A stretch of DNA of 18,676 bases, taken from Spirochaetota bacterium. GTDB lineage: Bacteria > Spirochaetota > Spirochaetia > Treponematales > Rectinemataceae. Below the pieces are notes generated by a model. The model saw only the letters and a list, made by a program, of their open reading frames with translations, did not search any database and had not been told where the DNA came from. Each line of letters starts with the position of its first letter. Position 1 is the stretch's first letter. The DNA is taken from assembly GCA_023421875.1 (NCBI GenBank), contig JAEZSM010000172.1:1-18676 (forward strand). The letters run 5' to 3'. Positions 15,701 through 18,676 of this stretch are shown in pieces. A program made the translations under genes and the position numbers.

Positions 15701-15939
15701 GGGACCTGATCAGGGGCGTGCAGAACCTTCGCAAGGAATCGGGTCTTGAAGTGACTGACCGCATTGCCCTAACGCTTGGGGGCGACACCGACTTGAAGGC
15801 GGCCTACGAAGAGTTCAGCGAGCTCATAGCCGGCGAGACCTTGGCCTCCGATACCCAGTGGAGCTTCGCAATCCTAGAAGCGGCCACTTCCATAGAGGCG
15901 GGGGAGAAAACCTGGCTGGCTTCGATTCGCAAAGCGTAG
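12784..15939 (+). CDS. ileS: isoleucyl-tRNA synthetase, eukaryote-like type
   Basis: A class I synthetase charging tRNA-Ile in the cytoplasm, with an editing domain that removes valine. The protein has 1051 residues from GTG 12784, longer than the roughly 930 of E. coli-type IleRS and typical of the eukaryote-like (IleS2) branch known from spirochaetes. Motifs: HIGH-type HFGH (55-58), GWDCHGLPVE, the CP1 editing module with AWTTTPWTLPSN and GIVHTAPGFGEDDY, the late catalytic EVLDCWFESGAMPYAQ, and KMSKS (602-606). Paired Cys clusters (YCPRCS, HCWRCS, CESCG, CECGG) suggest zinc binding in the inserted domains. The C-terminal anticodon-binding region begins near LNNWYIRRSRRRFW. An in-frame GTG at 12646 would add 46 residues with no family match. 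No T-box leader is seen. Confidence 0.97.
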   Translation: MYKNVDPKANFPQQEEETVGFWEKNDIFKKSVSQREGSPEFVFYDGPPFATGLPHFGHFVPGTIKDIIPRYKTMRGFHVDRRFGWDCHGLPVENLIEKKLGLNSKTDIEKYGVAEFNEACRASVLRYVNEWRTIVTRLGRWVDFDNDYKTMEPDYMESIWWIMKELWNKGLVYEGHYILPYCPRCSTVLSTHELSLGGYKDVHDPAITIRFKITQAAGALGDLTDGSSYLIAWTTTPWTLPSNLALALGPEIDYVCVVDGNERYILAESRLSAYYKQPETLKIAWKKKGKELAGIRYEPLFPYFANLHAQGAFVTVLGDYVSTEDGTGIVHTAPGFGEDDYQVLKGTGVPTVCPVDAECKFTEEVSDYKGQFVKDSDKAIMERLKAEGKLVKREQVFHAYPHCWRCSSPLIYRAVGSWFVKIDPIKPHMVGCNKKVLWVPAHIRDGRFGKWLEGARDWAISRNRYWGNPLPIWRCESCGKTECIGSRAELKERSGVELEDLHKHFVDKVSFPCECGGTMNRIPEVLDCWFESGAMPYAQIHYPFEHKENFSDFFPADFINEGLDQTRGWFYSLTVLAAALFESQAYDACICSGLVLAEDGKKMSKSLRNYTDPVKVVDNFGADALRLFLMNSAVSRGEDLRYSDEGVKDVLKSVIIPLWNAYGFFVTYANIDGVKPGEPDPASIFNPLDKWILSVCERMVEKVTAGLDAYEMQSGIEPIVDFIDSLNNWYIRRSRRRFWKSENDQDKAQAYDCLHRVLRKLILVAAPFIPFITENIYQNLKQEGDPESVHLCDWPIYDVRFRNPELERDMDSVRHAVSMGRALRVANDLKTRQPLASVMLVTKVADERAVLSAMEEILQDELNVKSVLFRENEEDLVEYSAKANFRVLGKELGKDMKIAAAAIEALAPHQIAMMVDGGSVTIEIAGRSLALDKDKVEVRRTERPGLKVLNEGTLTVALDTVVSPELLREGYVRDLIRGVQNLRKESGLEVTDRIALTLGGDTDLKAAYEEFSELIAGETLASDTQWSFAILEAATSIEAGEKTWLASIRKA

Positions 15940-15971
15940 CCTGACGCGCTGCACCACGATTTGTATGGTAC

Positions 15972-16013
15972 GCCGCGGTCCTTCCTTGGCGGGAACGGAC
16001 CGCGGCTTTTTTT
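15972..16013 (+). terminator. intrinsic terminator of ileS
   Basis: GCCGCGGTCC (15972-15981) pairs perfectly with GGACCGCGGC (15997-16006); an inner TTCC/GGAA extends the stem, and seven T follow (16007-16013). Confidence 0.93.
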
Positions 16014-16343
16014 GCCCGGAACACCGGCTCAAAAGGGGGATGGGGCTCAGGTCGGATTTGCATCGATTTCAGCATAAATACCCGAAAAAAAGCGGATAAG
16101 ATTCTTCCGCGCCCTGTCGATACCCATGGGGCGTGATATATTGTAACGAAGGTTTTACGGAAATGCTAAAATCCGGGCTGGTATCTGCGACCTCGCCCCG
16201 GCGCCACGGATGGAGAGCCCTGAACCGCGGTCCGGTTTTATGGAAATTTTCGTAAATATGGGTGGACTAGGCAACTTTTACAGTTTATCATGATAAAAAG
16301 TACTGCGTTGCATTTATAAACTCAATTTCGCAGGAGGATTTTT
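16014..16343. other. 330-nt non-coding regulatory gap
   Basis: No convincing ORF or RNA gene is seen. The stretch holds two copies of GGTTTTAYGGAAAT (16151-16164 and 16234-16247, 13/14 identical, 83 nt apart), a GC-rich middle, then the promoter and palindrome of the downstream lipoprotein gene and its AGGAGG ribosome-binding site (16332-16337). Confidence 0.6.
16263..16297 (+). promoter_or_regulatory. candidate lipoprotein promoter with palindrome on the -10 box
   Basis: TGGACT (16263-16268), a 17-nt spacer and TATCAT (16286-16291). The -10 box sits inside the perfect 14-bp palindrome TTTATCATGATAAA (16284-16297), so a bound protein would block RNA polymerase. The leader would be about 46 nt. 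Confidence 0.45.
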
Positions 16344-18676
16344 ATGCATAAAGGCTCCAGACTTTTCGTTGCGCTTATGGCGATGCTCGTGATGACATTC
16401 GCCTCGTGTGCGACGAAGGACAAGATACCAAGCGAACCACCGCCTCCCGAGCCGACGACTACTACGACAGTGCCTGCTCCGGTTTCCGAGCCGGTAGCTC
16501 CTTCGGGTGCCGAGACGGGCGAAAAACCTGTGGTTGTTCAGCAGCCTTCGGTTTCGGAAATCGAGCTGCGCAATCTTTTCGGGCAGGCTAACGCGCTCAG
16601 GAATGAAGCGCTCGCCTACGGAGTCGACAAGGTCCTTCCCGAAGATTACGCCAAGGTCAACTCCGATTTTGCGGCTGTAAAGGCCGAATATGACGGCATA
16701 ATGGACCAGGTAGGCTACGACGGCGTCAAAGCCTTCCCGCTCAAGGGAAAACTGGAAAACTCCGTTGCCTCCTGGGAGGAGCTGCTCGCCCAGGGCCTGC
16801 CCATGCGGGCCGACGAGGAGAGCGAAAAGGCCGCCGGGCTCAAGCTCGCCGCGGTCTCTGCAGGTGCCAGGGAACTGGCAGCCGACCGCTACGAGGGCGC
16901 AGAGTCCCTTCTTGCGGATGCAGATGCCCTGTATGAAAAAGGCTCCTACACTATGGCCATTCCCGCCTATCAGCAGGCTGCGGCAGCCTTTGACGTGGCT
17001 GCCGAAAAGGCAACGGCCAACGATCTGCGATCAAAAATCTCCGATAAGGATTACGCCGCGTACGCCGAGAACTTCTTCGTGGCGGGCGAACAGAAATATT
17101 ACGCCGAAGAGGAACTCTGGGCCGCCGGATCCCTGGCGGACCTCAAGGCCGGCGCCAACTCCCTGCGGGACGCCAACGCCTACTACGGCTATGTAGTCTC
17201 CGCCGGTGCCGAGGGCAAGGCCCTGGAAGCCAAGGACGCCGCTTTGTCAGCCCAAGAGAACGCCCTGGCGCTTGGAGCCGACAGGAATGTCCCTGACCAG
17301 TACGCTTCAGCCACCGACATCATGAATGAGGCGCTGGCCAACCATGAGGCGGGCAACTTCGAGAGCGCCTCGCTCTGGTTTGCCGATGCCGAAGCAGCCT
17401 ACAACGACGCGGCCGAAGCCTCGGCGGGTATGAAAGCCGAAAACGAGGCAGCCTTGGCATCCGCCAGGGAAGCGATAGCCGCGGCCGAGAATAAGCAAGC
17501 CGTTGCCGGCGTAGAGGACACCGTATATCTGCCCGAAGCCCAGTACTACCTGGCCAGGGCTGAGATTCAAAGCGGAAACGCACTCTTCGTCGATTCCACC
17601 TTCAACGCAAATGAAGCCAAGAACTACGCCGGGATGTCGGAACGGTTCCTGGACGGCGTAATCGCCGAGCAGGAAGCCGCAGCCAAGGCTCTGGCCGAAG
17701 CGAAAGCCCTTGCCGACCCCGCTATGGACGATGCGAGAACCAGGATGGCCTGGGCCGAGAACAACGAAATCGGCAAGGATTACCCTGCGCAATACAATGA
17801 AGCTTCCGCCGCCATGGAAGGCGCCGAGCTGGCCTATGCCAATGAGCGTTACGCCCCAGCCGCCGAACTGGCAGCCGAAGTTACTTCAGTGCTCTCCGAT
17901 GACTTCCAGGTTCATGTTCTGGCCGAACGAGAAGCTGCGGCTCTCCTAGCCCAAGAAAAGGCCGAAGCCGAGGCCGCCATGGGCGACGCCATGACCAGAA
18001 TGGCCTGGGCCGAGAATAACAATATCGCCGAAGACTACCCCGCCGAGTACAAGGAAGCCTCAGCCGCCATGGAAGGTGCCGAGCTGGCCTATGCCAACGA
18101 GCGCTACCTCCCCGCGAGCGAGCTGGCGAATGAAGTCTCTACAGTGCTCTCGGACGAATTCATGCAGAAGGTGCTGGCTGAACGCGAAGCCGAGGAAAAA
18201 CTGGCCGCCGACAAAGCCGCAGCCGAAGCCGCCATGGCCGATGCGCAAGACCGGATGGCCTGGGCTAACGAGAATGGCATCAAGGAAGAATACCCCGAGG
18301 AATTCGGTGCAGCATCCACCGCCATGATCGCTTCCTTCAACGCCTATGGAAACGCCCAGTATCCCGAAGCTACCGCCAAGGCAGAGGAAGTCTCCTCGAT
18401 TTTCTCCGACGATTTTAAGGCGCAGGTTGCGATGGACCGTGAGGCAGCAGCCGCCGCCGAAGCTGACAAGGCCGAGGCCGAGGCTGCCATAGGCGACGCC
18501 ACGACCAGAATGGCCTGGGCCGAGAATAACAATATCGCCGAGGACTACCCCGTCGAGTACAAGGAAGCCTCAGCCGCCATGGAAGGCGCCGAGCTGGCCT
18601 ACGCCAACGAGCGCTACCTCCCCGCCACTACCCTGGCTGAGGAAGTCTCTTCAATACTCTCCGACGAGTTCATGGC
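16344..18676 (+). CDS. large Ala/Glu-rich tandem-repeat lipoprotein (3' end outside window)
   Basis: The reading frame is open from ATG 16344 to the window end (777 codons, no stop). AGGAGG lies 6 nt upstream. Residues 1-22 form a lipoprotein signal (MHKGSRLF, hydrophobic VALMAMLVMTF, lipobox FASC with Cys22), followed by a flexible Pro/Thr/Ser linker (about 28-68, including PPPPEP and TTTTTVPAP). From about 75 it is helical and Ala/Glu-rich. Degenerate units share a YA-x-A...A-x-E pattern (for example VLPEDYAKVNSDF, VPDQYASATDIMNEA). From residue 461 the repeats become regular: 85-residue units begin at nt 17724, 17979, 18234 and 18489 with RMAWAENN-like, YP-x-(E/Q)Y and AELAYANERY motifs. 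It is probably an anchored envelope or surface protein made of helical hairpins. I do not recognise a named family, and function is unknown. Confidence 0.88.
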   Translation, partial: MHKGSRLFVALMAMLVMTFASCATKDKIPSEPPPPEPTTTTTVPAPVSEPVAPSGAETGEKPVVVQQPSVSEIELRNLFGQANALRNEALAYGVDKVLPEDYAKVNSDFAAVKAEYDGIMDQVGYDGVKAFPLKGKLENSVASWEELLAQGLPMRADEESEKAAGLKLAAVSAGARELAADRYEGAESLLADADALYEKGSYTMAIPAYQQAAAAFDVAAEKATANDLRSKISDKDYAAYAENFFVAGEQKYYAEEELWAAGSLADLKAGANSLRDANAYYGYVVSAGAEGKALEAKDAALSAQENALALGADRNVPDQYASATDIMNEALANHEAGNFESASLWFADAEAAYNDAAEASAGMKAENEAALASAREAIAAAENKQAVAGVEDTVYLPEAQYYLARAEIQSGNALFVDSTFNANEAKNYAGMSERFLDGVIAEQEAAAKALAEAKALADPAMDDARTRMAWAENNEIGKDYPAQYNEASAAMEGAELAYANERYAPAAELAAEVTSVLSDDFQVHVLAEREAAALLAQEKAEAEAAMGDAMTRMAWAENNNIAEDYPAEYKEASAAMEGAELAYANERYLPASELANEVSTVLSDEFMQKVLAEREAEEKLAADKAAAEAAMADAQDRMAWANENGIKEEYPEEFGAASTAMIASFNAYGNAQYPEATAKAEEVSSIFSDDFKAQVAMDREAAAAAEADKAEAEAAIGDATTRMAWAENNNIAEDYPVEYKEASAAMEGAELAYANERYLPATTLAEEVSSILSDEFM
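17724..18676 (+). repeat. 255-bp tandem repeat array (at least four units, last truncated)
   Basis: Units start at 17724, 17979, 18234 and 18489, spaced exactly 255 bp (85 codons). Each carries RMAW followed by an Asn-rich turn, a YP-x-(E/Q)(Y/F) segment, an Ala-rich helix with A(F/Y)ANERY-like or AYGNAQY sequence, an EVxSxxSDxF stretch and an Ala/Glu linker. Units 2 and 4 differ at only 6 of the first 137 bases; units 1 and 3 are more diverged. The array continues beyond the window. Confidence 0.92.

Noticed and set aside
16765..17196. Plus-strand frames of 143 and 79 codons (also 17710-17949) and minus-strand frames within 17307-18532
   Set aside because: They are alternative-frame shadows of the continuous lipoprotein frame that starts at 16344; their repeats simply mirror its periodicity.
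17724..18676. CRISPR-like array
   Set aside because: Repeats are 255 bp, in-frame and coding, without short spaced repeats and unique spacers.

Overview
This window reads as chromosomal DNA of a GC-rich spirochaete, probably Treponema-like. The assignment is an inference. It rests on the rpsP-khpA-rimM-trmD-rplS gene order, a long eukaryote-like IleRS, an AMP-forming long-chain acyl-CoA synthetase with an internal hydrophobic segment, and a lipoprotein with a relaxed, spirochaete-style lipobox (FASC). No phage, IS, CRISPR or tRNA was seen.

Region 1 (1-2275, minus strand) is a translation operon: ribosomal protein S16, KH-domain RNA-binding protein KhpA, RimM, TrmD and ribosomal protein L19 (cut by the window edge). 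It is driven by a near-consensus promoter (TTGACT-17-TATAAA), and an attenuator-like hairpin lies between rpsP and khpA. Gene junctions are tight: ATGA between rimM and trmD, and a 44-nt overlap between trmD and rplS.

Region 2 (2300-5460, plus strand) holds a tRNA-dihydrouridine synthase with an unusual insertion and a possibly leaderless start. It is followed by an acyl-CoA synthetase whose promoter carries a 9-bp inverted repeat flanking the -10 box. A strong intrinsic terminator closes this region.

Region 3 (5492-12627) is the most interesting part. A minus-strand DUF4097-like beta-repeat protein is divergent from a compact seven-gene plus-strand operon: a six-TM membrane protein, a small winged-helix regulator, a LolD/MacB-type ABC ATPase, two FtsX/LolC-type permeases, a LolA-like periplasmic protein and a predicted outer-membrane beta-barrel. 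The operon has a good sigma70-type promoter (TTGACG-17-TACACT) followed by a perfect 16-bp palindrome next to the ribosome-binding site, a natural candidate operator for the operon's own regulator. Together the genes could form an inner-membrane to outer-membrane relay for a lipid, lipoprotein or amphiphile. The cargo cannot be read from sequence.

Region 4 (12784-16013) is ileS with a strong terminator. Region 5 (16014-18676) is a 330-nt regulatory gap with a palindrome on the putative -10 box, then the first 777 codons of a large Ala/Glu-rich lipoprotein. Its C-terminal part is a tandem array with an exact 85-residue (255-bp) period, and it runs off the window end.
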